Below the pieces are notes generated by a model. It was not told the origin of the DNA, made no database searches, and saw only the letters and a list, made by a program, of their open reading frames with translations. From positions 1,240,001 to 1,304,000 of the forward strand of contig JAVFKD010000002.1 in assembly GCA_036429605.1 (NCBI GenBank): a DNA stretch of 64,000 nucleotides, in the 5' to 3' direction. Position numbers and translations under genes: made by a program. Shown piece by piece: positions 1 to 13,119 of the stretch; the stretch's first letter is position 1, and the number at the start of each line of letters is the position of its first letter. The DNA comes from Cladobotryum mycophilum. Taxonomy: Eukaryota; Ascomycota; Sordariomycetes; Hypocreales; Hypocreaceae.

Positions 1-299
1 AAGCTCGATAAATGGTTTTAAAAGCAAAACAGAAAGAAAAAAGAAGAATTTCACGTTGGATGAGAGGGAAACTCGGGAACATCAAGGGTGCATGAGGAAT
101 TCTGGGAAACATCAAGAAATGGCATAGGAACCAGACAACATCATTTGGGAAATTCTAATTACTTCTTTATGCATATTGTTCATCAAGTTTTTTTTTGGCA
201 TCTAAATTACAAGTAAACCCAGTTCACGCAGCCATGTTCTTTTAAACCCAATCTCCAAACGCCTTTTTTTGCTCGCGGTCCGAAACAAGGGGGTTTCTT

Positions 300-1542
300 T
301 TACCTAGGCATATGCAGGTATTTTGCGAAACTGGCGTCTGAAAGGATGGAATTGTCCGTGTCCATGGCGGCCGCGTATCTTGCCTGGAGACCTTCTTTGG
401 TGGTTTCGTCATCTGAATCGTCATCGTCAACATCGCTCACCACATCGACATCGTCGTCGTTGGTAACGGGCTTCTTTTCCGCATCCTTCCCAGCGCCCAC
501 CGACATGCCCTGCATCATCTTATCCAGTTCCTGCTCGCGTAGCTTCTTCTTCTGCTCATCCCTTTCCCCTCTCCTTCGCTCCAGCTCTGGGAGATAATCT
601 TCGATAAACTCCTTTCTTTTCTCCTCCACGGCCTCAAAGAATTCGTCGATTCCGGTTCCCACCCGGGAGCTAACGGCAACCATGCTCAAATGCGAATAAA
701 ACTCTTCGAGCATCAAACTCATAGAGTTGAGCAAGCTACCCATGTATCCACTACCGCCGTGCCCAAAGCCTTCTTGTCCTCCAAACACGTCGGAACTTTC
801 GTCCCGGCGCAAGGCCTCTTGGAAGGCCTCAAAGTCGGTCATCCACTCCTTGGCAAATGAAGCGTCCTTAACATCGGTCTTGTTGAAAACCAGAATCATG
901 GGAAGTTTTGTCTTGTAGAGGATGGAGCAGGCGTAGAGCATGTTGGACATGAATGTCGAGGTCGACGAGGTTCGTGGCGTGTCGATGATGTATGCGATGA
1001 TGGTGGGGAAGGATGAAGCCAGAGATTCGAGAAGAATAGTTCCCGAAGCAGACCAGACAAAAACTTCAATCTGGCCTGGGGTGTCGACTAGGATATGGTT
1101 GATGGGCTTGCGATCCGGCTTCTCGGGGTCAGGTTGCGCACGCTTCTCCAGCAAGTTGACAATCTGATCGACCTTGGTCGCAAAAAGGTTAAGCGACGTC
1201 AGAATACCGCCGTTTGGTCCAAGGTTGTACTGCTTCATGACTTCCTCGTAGTTGACCGAGTCTCGGATATCGATGTTGCTCTCGAAGGGGACGGTGAGGA
1301 CGGCGGGGTCGAGGTTAATGACATAGGGTGGGTTCTGTTTAGAATGAAGATGGGCATTAATTCGCTGCATAAAGGTAGTCTTGCCAGAGCCTGCAGAAAG
1401 CAACATGTTAGTCGACCATGATCAACATCGACATAGTAATGTTCAAAAACAAGAGGGAAGACATGCCTGCCATGCCAATACAAACAATAGCGGGAGGTGG
1501 CGGGGGCGCCGGTGAAGCGTCATCGGTAGAAGAAGAAGCCAT
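300..1542 (-). CDS. npa3: GPN-loop GTPase 1 (Npa3/XAB1-like)
   Basis: Two exons: 1467-1542 and 300-1390, giving 388 aa. The product is a GPN-loop GTPase. The family acts in the cytoplasm in RNA polymerase II assembly and nuclear import. Visible motifs are the P-loop GMAGSGKTT, restored exactly by splicing, then DTPGQ (G3), the family-defining GPN tripeptide in GPNGG, and NKTD (G4). The C-terminus is charged and acidic, as usual for Npa3. The start at 1542 gives a short Pro-rich leader before the P-loop; starting later would lose the P-loop. The intron (1391-1466) uses a GC donor (AG/GCATGT) and a CTGCAG acceptor, because no GT donor keeps the motif in frame. Identification is firm. Confidence 0.94.
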
Positions 1543-2143
1543 TTTTTCAACGTGTATATGATGGTTGAGGCTGTTAAGCGGACTGCTGAACTGGTATGGC
1601 TAGCAGTGCTTTGGAGGATTAGAAATGCAGAGAATCTGGAGACGGGCCGTTCGAAATTTTGGATGAACTGGGGTCCGTCGTTGGAGCTGCCCCGCCCACG
1701 CCCCGCGGTGACGTCCTGCCAGTGAAACACCAATTATTTAGCCAGCGCACGATGAATGAGCTTTCCTACAGCATGGATAGTAGATTGATGATAGAGAGAG
1801 AGAAGCCTCCAAGACCTCTGGTAATTATAAAATAAACATCCCATTCAAGTAATCACCTTGGATTACGTGTCAAACGCCGTGGTTCAAGCTATGGATACCT
1901 GTAACAAGAGTTGCTGCAACTCAAGCACTATATGACCATATGATTAAAACTTACTACTTCTAATATTTTGTGTTTAATCGTTGGTTCAAATGTCTGTCAA
2001 AATAGATGATATAGCGGGCAGTGACATTGACCCCCATATCTTTTCCGCATACCCACCAAACCTCACGCCACACCATCTCCTCCCATACACACAAGGATAA
2101 CTCCCAAAATCCCTAGAATGAAAATGCAGTGTAGACCCGTTGC
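1543..2143. other. Intergenic, npa3 promoter / bch1 3' flank
   Basis: About 600 bp between two genes on the minus strand. It should hold the npa3 promoter and the 3' untranslated end of the exomer gene. No open frame here looks coding. Confidence 0.6.
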
Positions 2144-4489
2144 TTAACCATCTGTTCCACTGCTGCGGAAAGTTGCGCACAGTGCTGCATAGTGGTGTGT
2201 CAAATCAAGCACATTCTGCGGTAGGCTTGTTGCTTGGATAATACTCCTGACTTTTACGGCGCCCTCATCCTCGATCAGAGTACGGATGGTGTGTAAGAGT
2301 TCGGGGCTGAATTCGCTGTACCACCTGTACTGCCAAGTCACCAGGCGAATCACAGCGGCGACTGTTTCTCTGGTACTCTTTGTTTTCTCAAAGACTCGCA
2401 AAACACCTGCGAGCGCCTTGGGACTAAACCGCAATGAGAGGCATGCTCGGTATGCCTCAGCAGCCTCATCGAAATGCTGTAGGCGCTCCGCAAGAGAACC
2501 GAGAATCTCCCACTCCTCGGCTGACTTCTTGTACTGCATTTGTTGGGCTCGGTACTGAGCCATTTGAGTGCGCCAGATAGTATAGACACGCAAGTCTTCG
2601 TAAAGGACCATGAAAAGGCTGTCGAGCCATCGCTCACATAGCCTTTTTGTGTTCAGCTTAGACAAGTGCTCATCGGCGCCCTGGGTTAATGTTAGCGATC
2701 TGGGTCGATCAATGTTCTGCGGGGATATATCTACATTTTCGGCATCATTCCTGACTTCGTCGGGGTCAGCAGTGCTGGATGGTTTTTCAACACCGAGATT
2801 GCCTCCATTTGGCGCCAATGTTGATGCAGTAGGAGGTTTTTCTGCCGAATCCTCATCTTCGGAGGCTTCATCTCCATTCGTGGTTGGATCTGGGGTACCG
2901 CGAAGACCATCTAGACTTGGGCTTCGCTTATTTTGCGTCACTTGCGTAGCCTCTTGCTTCTCTGAACGATATTCATCCTCCATAACAAACACGGTACTTC
3001 GGATCTTAAGAAGCTGGTCCCAGCCAATCTTGGCCGTCATCTCAGTCAAGATGCTGTATGCTTGCTTGAAAGTTCCGCGGTAAGATGCCGCCCTGAGACT
3101 CAACAGGCTTGGATCTACTTGCTCTGAAAATCTAGCCTCCGGCTCGCTGTCAATCTCGTCAAGTCGAGTCTCGGGTAGTGTTGGCAAGTAAACATCCTTC
3201 GGTTCGGGCATCAATGGGCTATCCTTATCTTGGTAGGTGAACATGGGGCATGAATTGAGAATCGTGAGGGCGTTCTCCCAGTCTTCCATGGCGACGTACA
3301 CTTGCGCCAATCTGGCCCATGTACCGAACTCACTTGGTGCAGCGATTGTGCTCCGGTCTGCGCAACCGAGTGCCATTTTGAGCCTCTCCTCTTTGACTTG
3401 GGGGGTTTCGGCCTTTTGGGCTTTCTTCATGAGAAATTCCGCTTGGGTATCGAGCATGACATAGTCCATTGGGGTTTGCTGAAGCGACTGGTATAGGACC
3501 TTGACACCCGCAACCTCCTCGTGTCCCATAAACATTACTTTGGCCAGTAACGAAGCCACTTCGATACTCTGAGTACGAAGTTTCTCAAAGAGGTTGATGC
3601 CCGAAGTATATCGACCAGTAGTCTCGAGGTACTTTAGCAATCCCATCGTTAAATGATTTGACACATTAGTCGGCACCTGCACAACAGAATCCGACCCTAA
3701 TTGCCACCCTGCACATGGTTAGATCGTATGGAATGGTCATGACCATTGGATGTTACATACCTCGGAAGAAGAGCTGTTCAGCCGCGTGGAGAAAGCGGTG
3801 CTCGGTTTCGGTGTTTGTGACGGGGTTGAAGCGCCGAACACCCACAATCTTGCGGATTGTATCGCCGCTACCATCATCGGCGTATGAGTATGCTCTCAGG
3901 ACGCTGCATAGATACGTCTCCAGCCATAGCTCATCCGATGCTTTTCTTTTTTCGCCCCGTTCATCTACGCAGTAACTTTCGACAGTGCCGGGGATGGATA
4001 CATGTACTCGCATGTCCAACCTCGAGAAGGCATTGTAACAACTTATCAACGTCAGTCCTCCTTCAATCAGCCTCGCAATCTTGCATCGCAACAACACACC
4101 AGTATACACCCTCAACAATCTTGGTCGTTGTATTGGGGTCGTGATCCTTGTACGTTAAGGTATTGATGTACGCAGCGAGACTTGCCGACGAGGATGCATC
4201 CACTCCTGTGAGATGGTGATAGATGCCAGTCTATTTGAGTGTTAATAAACTATCTGGGCCATCTTGTACGGCGACAACTTGCCTGCTTTCCCGGATTTCG
4301 CACTGCTTGTTTCACCAAATGGACCAAGTCAGGCGGGCCGAGCTCTCGTAGGGATGCGAGGGACTCGGTTCTGGCATCAATGGACTCGTGAAGTACCTCC
4401 TCCGTTAACCTAGCCAAGAGTTAGGGGTCTATGTTGCCTGGGGCTGTCGTATGGGGTGAAGCTCACTCAGGCACTGCTGGTGCGACCAT
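2144..4489 (-). CDS. Exomer cargo adaptor, ChAPs family (BCH1/BUD7)
   Basis: Five exons: 4467-4489, 4283-4409, 4100-4230, 3761-4041 and 2144-3708, giving 708 aa, close to yeast Bch1/Bud7. The ChAPs family joins Chs5 and Arf1 in the exomer coat, which carries chitin synthase and similar cargo from the trans-Golgi to the plasma membrane. The N-terminal part reads continuously across all splices: GKQTGIYHHLTG, then VYCCYNAFSRLD, then RIVGV-like and FFRGWQLG segments. TPR-like helical repeats follow (for example FGTWARLAQVYVAMEDWENA), with a low-complexity Ser/Glu insert near residues 440-510. Intron 2 (4231-4282) has a GC donor (AG/GCAAGT); the nearby GT donor would break the frame. Family assignment rests on overall sequence character and length. 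Confidence 0.85.
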
Positions 4490-4965
4490 CGCGGGGGCCT
4501 GCTCTGAGATGAATGACAGATTGCCGCCAGGTGTCTGAGTCGCAGCCAGTCAACAAAATTGCTGTTGTGGTGATTTGGATATGCAAAGAGGAAGCCTTTG
4601 TCAAGGCCGTGGGAATCGGAGGAGGCTTAGCTCTTGAAGCACGGATATTGGAGCTGCTGCTATCGCGATCCCTCGGAGCTCGCACTACGTACAGGTGTTC
4701 GCATGTACACATGCCACAGTAGCCTTGTCCCGCGCCACATAACGTGGGGCACATCTTATATGAATGCCAACCCAATTTGTGGCTAGTGAAGCTAGTTTGG
4801 AGAGACTCCAACCTTAATTGAATCAACCCACGCGACGCGCCGCAGCCTGCTACGTATGTGTGTGTGTGTGTGCCCAGTGCCCACTGCGACATCATGATTC
4901 ACACGTAACGTATCGCATCATCAACGAATGCCGGTTTTAGCAGCAAAAGCATATCGCTTGCGACT
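4490..4965. promoter_or_regulatory. Divergent promoter region, bch1 / hir3
   Basis: The 476 bp between two divergently starting genes must hold both promoters. It contains a short (TG)n run near 4855-4872. No specific factor site can be named with confidence. Confidence 0.5.
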
Positions 4966-7900
4966 ATGGTAATGGCCTTGAACGATCGACTCTGTGTTCT
5001 AACTGACTGGGCAATTGCAGCCAGCCTTTCAGGCTATCAACCTCGAGGCAGAGGAAAACGTCGACGAACAGATCGATACCACCAAAGAGCTTCACGTGAG
5101 TCGCATCAACGATTATGCAGCTGATTCATCGTAATGACACCTTTAATAGGTAGATGAAGCTCTCAAACGATTTCAAAATGCCCTGAAGCTTCAGGCGCAA
5201 GGCATTCGATCCCGCGATGCAGCGGCGGCTGCCTACAAGGAACTCTTCGAATCCGAAATCTTCAAATACCGGGAAGCGAGGACAGAATATGAGAGGTCAA
5301 AGCAGCAAATCGACGGCCTACCGGAGACTCTGGCGCCAGAGTCATTCTATGATGGATTGGATATTGGCGCAGGTGGTGCTGATGGCGTAGCTGCCAATCT
5401 CTCCCTGGCGCTATACCTCTCGTACAAGAATTATGGCCAGTTTTATCTCGACAAGCTGAAAGACACGTCCAACTCAGATCCAGAATGGCGCAATCGACTT
5501 CAGGTGCATTATCACCAAGACCAGGGGAAAAAGGTCCTGGATAACTGGACGGCTGCATTGGACCAAGATCCTTCGGATCCTGAGCTTTGGAGGAAGGCCT
5601 CTCGATTCGCGGCAGCGATGAACAGCGGAAGAATAAAACGGTATTGCCTTGAAGCGGCCATTGAGCTAGATGACGATCCAGCAGTAGTGGACGTTGAACC
5701 TCCATCACTCGCAGAGACAATGGCCGGCGAGCAGCTCAAGGACTATTTACAGCTCCTTGGAGATAATATGGCTCTGTCTCATCCCGTAATGGTACCTTGG
5801 TTGAAGAAGCGAATGCCAGCTCTCATTAAACGACACCTTGACCCGATTCCATTTCTACCCGATCCGACAGCGAAACCCACGTCCTCTCCCAATTCGATAT
5901 CAAACGGAAAATTGCTTGAAAGAAGCTCTGATAATGCCGCATCGCCGATTAGCCAGATTGAAGAATCTGACAAGCTCTTCACATCATGGAAAGACCTCGG
6001 GCTAGAGCTGATAAAATGCGCCGAGAATACGGCTGGCGCGCTGCAAGCTTGCCGATCAGTTTTGAAGGCTTCGCTACAAGACACAGATATGGAAGGGACC
6101 GAGAACGGGTCAGAACAGGCCCCCTCCTCAGAAACTGAGAAAGTCTCAGATCCGGAGCAGAATACCGATAATGCTATGGTCACGCCACAACCAGACCCAA
6201 AGGAGGGACAAGTGTCCGATAATGCTGAAGACACTCTGAAAGTTTCTCATAATCGGCGTAAGGAGCGAAGCTCATCCATATCGACCAGAAAAAGATCTCA
6301 ATCAGCCGCGGGTCTTCCCGAAGGCGTTGAAGAAGAGAATGTAACTGAAAAGAGGAGCAAGAGAGTTCGCAGAAGAATAGACCCGATACAGGTTGAAGAG
6401 CCGGCTGACCCAAGCAAACTCATAGCAAGACAGCTTGCTCGTTTCCAGGAAGCCGACCAGCACCTTTTCCAAATGACCAAAAATACCCTCGAGACTCTCG
6501 GTGTTGAAGATCAGGAAACCTTTCAATATCTTGACGAGATCCTAGATTTGTGTGTAGCGGAGGATCGAACATCCAAGTTCACTCGCATTGCTGCAAAAGA
6601 CCTGCGTAGCGTCTTAGCTAACTTCAATGAGGATACCGCAATGGTCTTCTTGAACAAGAAAGAACAGGCAACCTTGGGCTTGTCATCATTCCTTGAACAT
6701 GCAAAGACTGGATCTCAGGACCGGGAGGTCACTTCCCCATTCAACGAGGCTAGAGGCCTAAGGGATTTTGCTGAACGGATAGACAAATACAGTGATCAAA
6801 TGACAAGTCAGGACATCGCTTTCGAATGGGTTCGAGCGATCAGCAAGAGCTATACCGGTTCCAAATGGTCAGAGACGATGAAGACGGCCGTTGTTCAGAT
6901 GCTTAACTCTGTGGACTCGTTCTTGTACCAGCGCATAACTAGTGAGCTCAGGAGTTCATCTGCCTCTCCAAAACGGCTTGCGACATTTCAGAACATTATT
7001 CCTATGCTCTTTGAGCTCCACATCGACATATACGAAAGGATCACAAATCCCAGCAGTGCTGTAGATTATGCCACAAGAATGGAAACTAAATACCGACTTG
7101 ACAGATGGCTAGATGTTGCCTCCGCCTATGTCCGCCGCCTTGATCGCCCACCAACCGACACAATATGCGTTAGGTTCATGTGGGCGTCTGTTATGGCATC
7201 ATCACTCTCCGAAAATCCGGTTCGAGAACACATTCTTCTACTTTGGACATCACTTAGAGACTTCCTAGCTGAAGAAGAAGTGGATCCGGTCAATCTCCCC
7301 AATAACATGGTGATGCCAATAGTATCGCCAGCTGCCGCCGACCGCGAGATCTCAAAGCTTACGACTATGGACTTTTTTCTCAGTCTTTTCCAGGAGGGAA
7401 TGGAAAGTCCTGTACATGTCATTGAGACGCTAGAACCCGTCCTTAACCCTTCATCTGTCTACATTCCCGATGATGGGGCAGCGAGCCCGGCCATGTCAGA
7501 CGTCTCCTTTATCGACGAATCGCATAATCAAAAAAGAAAGACCATATCTGACTCTGCAAACCAAGGCATGCGCGATTTATGGAAATTCTTGCGCAGTAGC
7601 AGCACGGAGCTAAGGCTTTTTCTGTGGTCGCGACTTGGAGATGCGTATGATGCTATTAAATACCCGACGAAACGCTTCTCGTGTTACCTTAGAAGTATAG
7701 AAATTATCATTGGCGATCTAGAAAGTGAGAAATACGCAAAGGCTCCGGATGAGTCTCGTCGGCATCTTTTCATGAGAACTCTCAAATCCTTGGACGAACT
7801 GTTGATTCAAGCCCTCTCATTGGCTTTGAATGATAGCTCAGCATTTGACATCCTTGATGACGATCACATTCAATCCAGTGCGGCCGCCTTGGCCAAGGTG

Positions 7901-10900
7901 AATTGTCTTCTACACGTTGCGTTCCTATGCGAGGATGAGATACGAATAGGCGTGACTACAGCGCCAAGTTCTAATACCACCTTTCAGTCCCTGGTCAATA
8001 AGCTTCGAGAGATGCAAGTCCGAACCTGGTGTTTACAGTTTACTGTGTTCAAAGCGAGTTCGCTGTTGCAAAAATCCATTGCCCCCGAGAAGGATTTGGC
8101 GGGTTTCCTTGCTGCTATACACCAAGCAATTGGACTGCGAAAGTGTTGCAAATCGTCAAACAAGATATTCCTCAAGATTATGCGTATGGAGCTGCTCAAG
8201 AACAAGGACATTGAAAACTGGGAGGACTATCTTGGCCAAGTGGTTTATGATTTGTACGGTCTCAAACTTGGGGTAGGACCTCTAGAAGTTCAAGACCATG
8301 GCTGTCCTCCCGAGAAGCTAGAAAAACGGCAAACCATGCAGCTTGTGGAGAAGGTTATGATCCTAGCAAGCCGTATGCCCATGAAGGATCTCTTGAAATC
8401 AGACTTGAAGACCACGATTGAGCACATGCAGCAGACAATCGGGCAGCCAAAATCGACGTCGCAAATGATTCACAATCTTCGCAACTTTACGGAATTATTG
8501 AAGAAGCCTATCCACCCTCTTCGCATGTACCAAGCCTTAATTGGGGGCGTGTCGGTGGATGCGGTAACGACCAATACACCAGAGGCCGGTCTTGCAAAAT
8601 ATGACTGGTTTTTCTTGCTGGGAATGATTGCATTGACCAAGTTCAAGGCTGTTGACCTAAATCGGCGACAGACTCCGGGTGCTACGGATGACCTGAGAAT
8701 TGGCGCTACGTTTTTGAGACTACAGTTACAATTTACCGCTGACAGATGGGAGGCATGGTTCAGATTAGCTGAATGCTTTGACTACGAATTGGATGAGGCT
8801 GTCTTGTGGACAGCTGATAAGATGAATAAAGATCGCCCGGAGCTCGTCAAGTTCCAAAGAAATGCTCTTCATTGTTACACTCTTGCTCTGTCACACTCCC
8901 GACATCAGAAGGTGAGCATGAACGATGGAGATTCGCTTCATGACTTGTATCACAAGTTTGGGATGCGTTTATATGCTTCCAGTCGAGAGCCTTTTGCTAT
9001 GGAACCCTTCCAGCACTCCGATCAGGAAAGATTCTTCATTGAGAGCATGGGCGCTGGAACATTCAAGAGAATTCTTCATGAGCAGATGACCGAGTACAAG
9101 GTTTGGAAATTCGCCGCCAAGCTTTTCAGAATGGCCATGGAGCGGGAACCTGGGAATTGGAAGTAAGTATACTGCAACCTCTGGGCATGATCAGTGCTGA
9201 CCATTTTAGAAATCCATATATGCTGGCCAAATGTTATTGGAAGATGTACCAGACACCCGTCGGGCAGCTTGATGAGACGGATGCGAAATCCAGGGTTAAT
9301 GTCAAGACAATACTCGATACGCTACAGAAATCGATCAAGGTGGCGCATATTGCGAGGAAATCCCGACACAGCGATCCAATCCTCGAACCACACTATAAAA
9401 TCATCACCATCCTCCATAAGCTGGTGACACGCGGAGACATGCAGGCCAAAGAGGCGGCAACGCTCCTCTCGACACAACCTTTTGGCGTTCCTCTCAACCC
9501 AGACGATATTTTCGCTTCGTTCACCGAGGTCGAAGACTGGGAAGAATACATAATTCCAAACCTTATAAGGCTAAAGGAAAAGGACAAGTCCAACTGGCAG
9601 CATCGAATTGTAGCGAGACATGCCAGGATCCTGTTTAATGAGAAGAACATGCAAAAGAGTGATTTGAAGGATGATGCCGAGGCCGCCTTCAAAATTCTGC
9701 GCGAGAATATGTTCACCAAGACGATGGTGATGAACGTATGGAAATGCGATGCTGAGCGACCTGGACGACATCACGTCTACACGGAACAATACGTTCGACT
9801 CATGATAACGCTGCTAGGCATCATGTCCGATAGAGCGAATTTGGAACAGCTGCTTCGTCGTCTCCGGAAAAAAGGGGCGGACTTTTATCACTTTACTGAT
9901 CTGTGGCAGTCGTGCTGCAGCGCATACTTGAAGCTTCTGAGAGATGAGCACGACATTGACACTTTGGAAGAAACATTCAAGTCCCTTTCTGCTGAAGAAT
10001 TTGACATCGTCAGCGAGAGGATCACAGAGTGGGCAGCCAGTGATGAGGCAGAAATTCCAGCTTTTGTATGCATGAAGGAAGCTATCGAGTTGAAGAAGCT
10101 GAATGCCAACTTGATGAAAGCGGTAGCCATTGACGATTTGATCAATGACTGTTACTCGACGGTTTATACAAACGTGGCAAGCACTCTGCCGGGGCTGGAA
10201 CCAAGCAAAGTCATCGAGGAACGCAACCAAGCCAAAGAAGCAGCAGCTCAGCACGAAGCCGCCGTTCAAGCCGATCCCAAACCACAGAGCGCACTAAGCA
10301 CCATCCTAAATCTTCCAAACATGCAAGATAGCCTCCTTGGTACGGCAACGCCCCTTGAAGGGGAGAAATCCGAGATTGCGCCGAAGGCCCGGAAGACTGG
10401 GGTTAGAAGGCCTGATGTTCTTCGTAAAGCTGAGCAGGCAGTTGCTCGTTCTATGGAAATTCCCAAGTCAGCAAATACCAGAAGCCGAGTTGGCAGTTTG
10501 TCAAGTGGCAAGCGAGGAAGCCATACGCCGAACGCAGGTGTTAGTGACGCCGAGAGCGACGACGAAGAAGAAGGCCCAGACGCGCAAGTTAGGCGGGAGG
10601 CAGGTGAGGATCTTGATACGGATATGAGAGATGCACATGCCAACGAAGAAGGTGGTGACGAAGGCGTTGATGACTCTAAGATGGAGGAGAGGGATGAGGA
10701 GAGAGATGAGCTTGAAAGTGAAGCTGGAAGCATTCACGATGATGCCGATGATGAGAGTGACCTTAGCGACGTACCTGAAGGATATGATGACGATGTACCC
10801 CCTGGTCTCTTATTCCCCAACTTCCCTGGACGACCTGCTCAAGCTGTCGAAGCTAGCGGGGAAGATGCTGACAGCGAGAGCGAGGGCGACGACCCGGACG

Positions 10901-11142
10901 GGCCTGAAGAAGAGGGGGACGAGGAGAAGGAGGAGGGTGATGAGGTCGAAGAAGCTGAAGAAGAAGACGGAGAAGAGGTCGATCATGAAGACGGTGACGG
11001 CGAGGTTGAAGAGGACGGAGAGGAAGAGGCAACCCATGATGGTCAAGACGAAGAGACGGAAGTTGTCCATGAGGATACAGAAATGGCCGATGCCGATCTC
11101 ACAACCTTTTCAGCAGATGATACAATTGAAATGGGACAGTAG
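4966..11142 (+). CDS. hir3: Histone transcription regulator 3 (HIR3/CABIN1-like)
   Basis: Five exons: 4966-4968, 5021-5095, 5150-9162 and 9210-11142 are coding, with introns of 52, 54 and 47 nt; the coding part is thus four exons, 2007 aa. It is a very large TPR/helical-repeat scaffold. HIR3 is the yeast counterpart of human CABIN1 and belongs to the HIR complex (Hir1, Hir2, Hpc2), which deposits histone H3-H4 independently of replication and represses histone genes outside S phase. The N-terminus begins MPAFQAINLE, followed by a TPR-like block (VDEALKRFQNALKL). The C-terminus is a long Asp/Glu tail, as in fungal homologues. The first coding exon is only the ATG. Without it the next Met (5357) would drop about 90 residues of the first TPR. 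The family call comes from size, N-terminus and tail. Confidence 0.86.
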
Positions 11143-11615
11143 GGTGTTAATACTCTGCGAAAAGGCGTCAGACTACGGCAGAAGATATATTATGGGCAGA
11201 GGAGACCACGAGGGTTCTGATTTGCGGCACAGCATGCATTTGGCTTTTTGGTTTGGGGATACACACTCTGGAGGGAAAGTTTTGGCAAATGTCATGGGAG
11301 TTAAGGTTTTTTGGTGGTTTTTGTCAAGCTTTTTTTGTCTTGAAGCTTTGAGGCGTTTGCCCCTGGCTGATGAGGTGGTGGAGAGGAAGTTAAATAGACG
11401 TATAAGAATATCATACCCCCTTGGCTTCTAGGCTTTTTGTCTGTTCATCAACACTCTTTGTTTATTTCTACCAATACAGGCCGCAACTCGGAATCAGAAC
11501 ACCATCTCGGAGCTGTTAACCCACACACTCGCAATTCATATCGACTCAACTCTTTTGCGTTGTCAAACAAAAATAACCTCCAACTCTATTCTAGCAAAAT
11601 TCCGATTAAAACAAC
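11143..11615. other. Intergenic, hir3 3' flank
   Basis: A 473 bp gap holding the hir3 3' end and the leader of the next gene. Overlapping frames running out of the hir3 acidic tail are shadows. Nothing else is seen. Confidence 0.6.
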
Positions 11616-11998
11616 ATGCCTAGATTAAGCCGCAAAGCAATGCGTTCCTCTGGACGGTTTCACTCGCGGAATAACACATCCTTTGCGTTGGCCAAGGCTA
11701 TGTTCGTCACCATGTTCGTCTGCAGCTTCTTTCTCGTACTGGCCCTGATCGTGACCGTCACCGACCCGGGCGCCTGGAGCAACAGCACGTCCTGCTTCTG
11801 GATCGGCCTCCCGTGCCTCTTCTTCATACTGAGCTGCGTGGCGCTGGCGTGGGAGAAGCCGCAGCCGTTGACGCAGCGCTTGCGGTCGCCGCGGTATGAG
11901 CAGTTGTATCATACAGCCATGATGGAGGGGGTCTGGATCGGGATAGGCTGCTGGAGATGGAGAGGGAGCTGTATTCTGGCTGGGAGGAAGGGTTGTGA
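11616..11998 (+). CDS. Small two-helix membrane protein, unknown; read needs one base
   Basis: A basic N-terminus (MPRLSRKAMRSSGRF) is followed by two hydrophobic segments: about residues 26-50 (AKAMFVTMFVCSFFLVLALI) and 60-78 (FWIGLPCLFFILSCVALAW). The raw frame then turns into low-quality Trp/Gly/Cys sequence after a G5 run at 11927-11931. Adding one G gives a charged, protein-like end (RLLEMERELYSGWEEGL) and a stop at 11996-11998, total 127 aa. I therefore prefer the corrected shorter protein over the 155-aa raw frame that runs to 12083. Family not recognised; function unknown. It is probably an integral membrane protein with a cytosolic acidic tail. Confidence 0.55.
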
Positions 11999-12245
11999 GA
12001 AAACGGGATCTCGTTTCGGTATCTGTGACCTTGGGACTGCAGGTCTACTTGCAGATGATGGATGTGTGGTTGTTGTTGGTTGAGCATGTCTCTGCTGCAA
12101 GAACTGCGCCACGTCCTTGGGCTACACTTGGTCTTCAGCTACTCCTCTATCCCCTTCCTATCATATCACCTTCTCTTTTCTATACCATCTTTCACTTTTT
12201 CATAAGACATCCAGCCTGTATTTTGTTTTGTTTCTCTAAACGACG

Positions 12246-13057
12246 ATGGTAGCAGACGGTTGTTCAAGCATCGCTCCTCGCCCACCACTCATCAATGCTC
12301 TCTCTGAGCTTGAAGGCATCGTCAAGGTTTACAACCCAGACAGCAGAGAAGTTAAGTACACGATTTTCTATATCCTCTCTCCTGACGACCATGCCTTCTT
12401 TGGTCAGCTGTTCAAGGAGCAAGGACACATGACACCAGAGGAGTGTACTGTTGCATTGAAGTACATCCCTGACGAACGTCTGTATCCCGAGATACCACCA
12501 GCCGATGTGCAATTGACGATCGCATCGGCAAAAGTTGAGGGAAGACGCACATCAAATGCCCCCAACTCAAGATCTTTGACGATGTCCAGGACGAGGAGTT
12601 TATCCTTAAGATCTTGTTGGACGAAACATTTATTATGGAACAAATCGCCAAATCGCCTCATCCAAACATTGTCCACTACCATGGATGTCGCATCCACCGC
12701 GGCCGCATCACTGGCATAGTCCTCGCCTGCTACGAATTAACCTTGACCGAACACCTGCGCCGGGGGTTTACGCTTGACAACGAAAAGTTCGCTACCGCAC
12801 TGGAATCTGCGGTTGAGCACTTACACGGCCTTGGCCTGGCGCACAACGACATCAATCCCAATAACATCATGGTCAATGGGGACAACTTGCTAGTTCTTAT
12901 TGACTTTGGATCATGTCAGCCCTTTGGGAAGTTGCTTCTGACAATGGCTACCGAAGGTTGGTATGAGGAGGATTTCTTCACCTCCGAAAAGGAGCATGAT
13001 ATGTTTGCGATGAGGAAGATGTGGACATGGTTGGAGGATTCGGATTTGAATCTATAG
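12246..13057 (+). CDS. Protein-kinase-like protein; read needs one base
   Basis: The N-terminal half lies in one frame and the C-terminal half in another. They join as 270 aa if the C5 run at 12559-12563 had six C (residues ...SNAPQLKIFDDVQDEEF...). The kinase core shows a catalytic loop HNDINPNNI (HRDxxxxN-like, with Asp and Asn kept) and a metal-binding LIDFGSC (DFG kept). No glycine-rich loop is visible; the N-terminal 100 residues do not resemble a normal kinase N-lobe. The protein ends shortly after DFG, so the C-lobe is truncated. Fungal genomes carry many such small kinase-like genes of unknown role. Activity is uncertain. It is not obviously co-regulated with its neighbours. Confidence 0.62.
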
Positions 13058-13119
13058 GGCGATTTTTGTTTCTCCTCAGCATGCGAGACCCGCTACAATG
13101 GCTTCTAAAAGTCATTACT

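Noticed and set aside
4855..4872. CRISPR-like or tandem array
   Set aside because: Only a short (TG)n run; no array of repeats and spacers anywhere in the window, as expected for a fungus.
10631..11431. Open frame of 266 codons on the plus strand
   Set aside because: Out-of-frame reading of the hir3 acidic tail; Lys/Arg-rich by codon shift.
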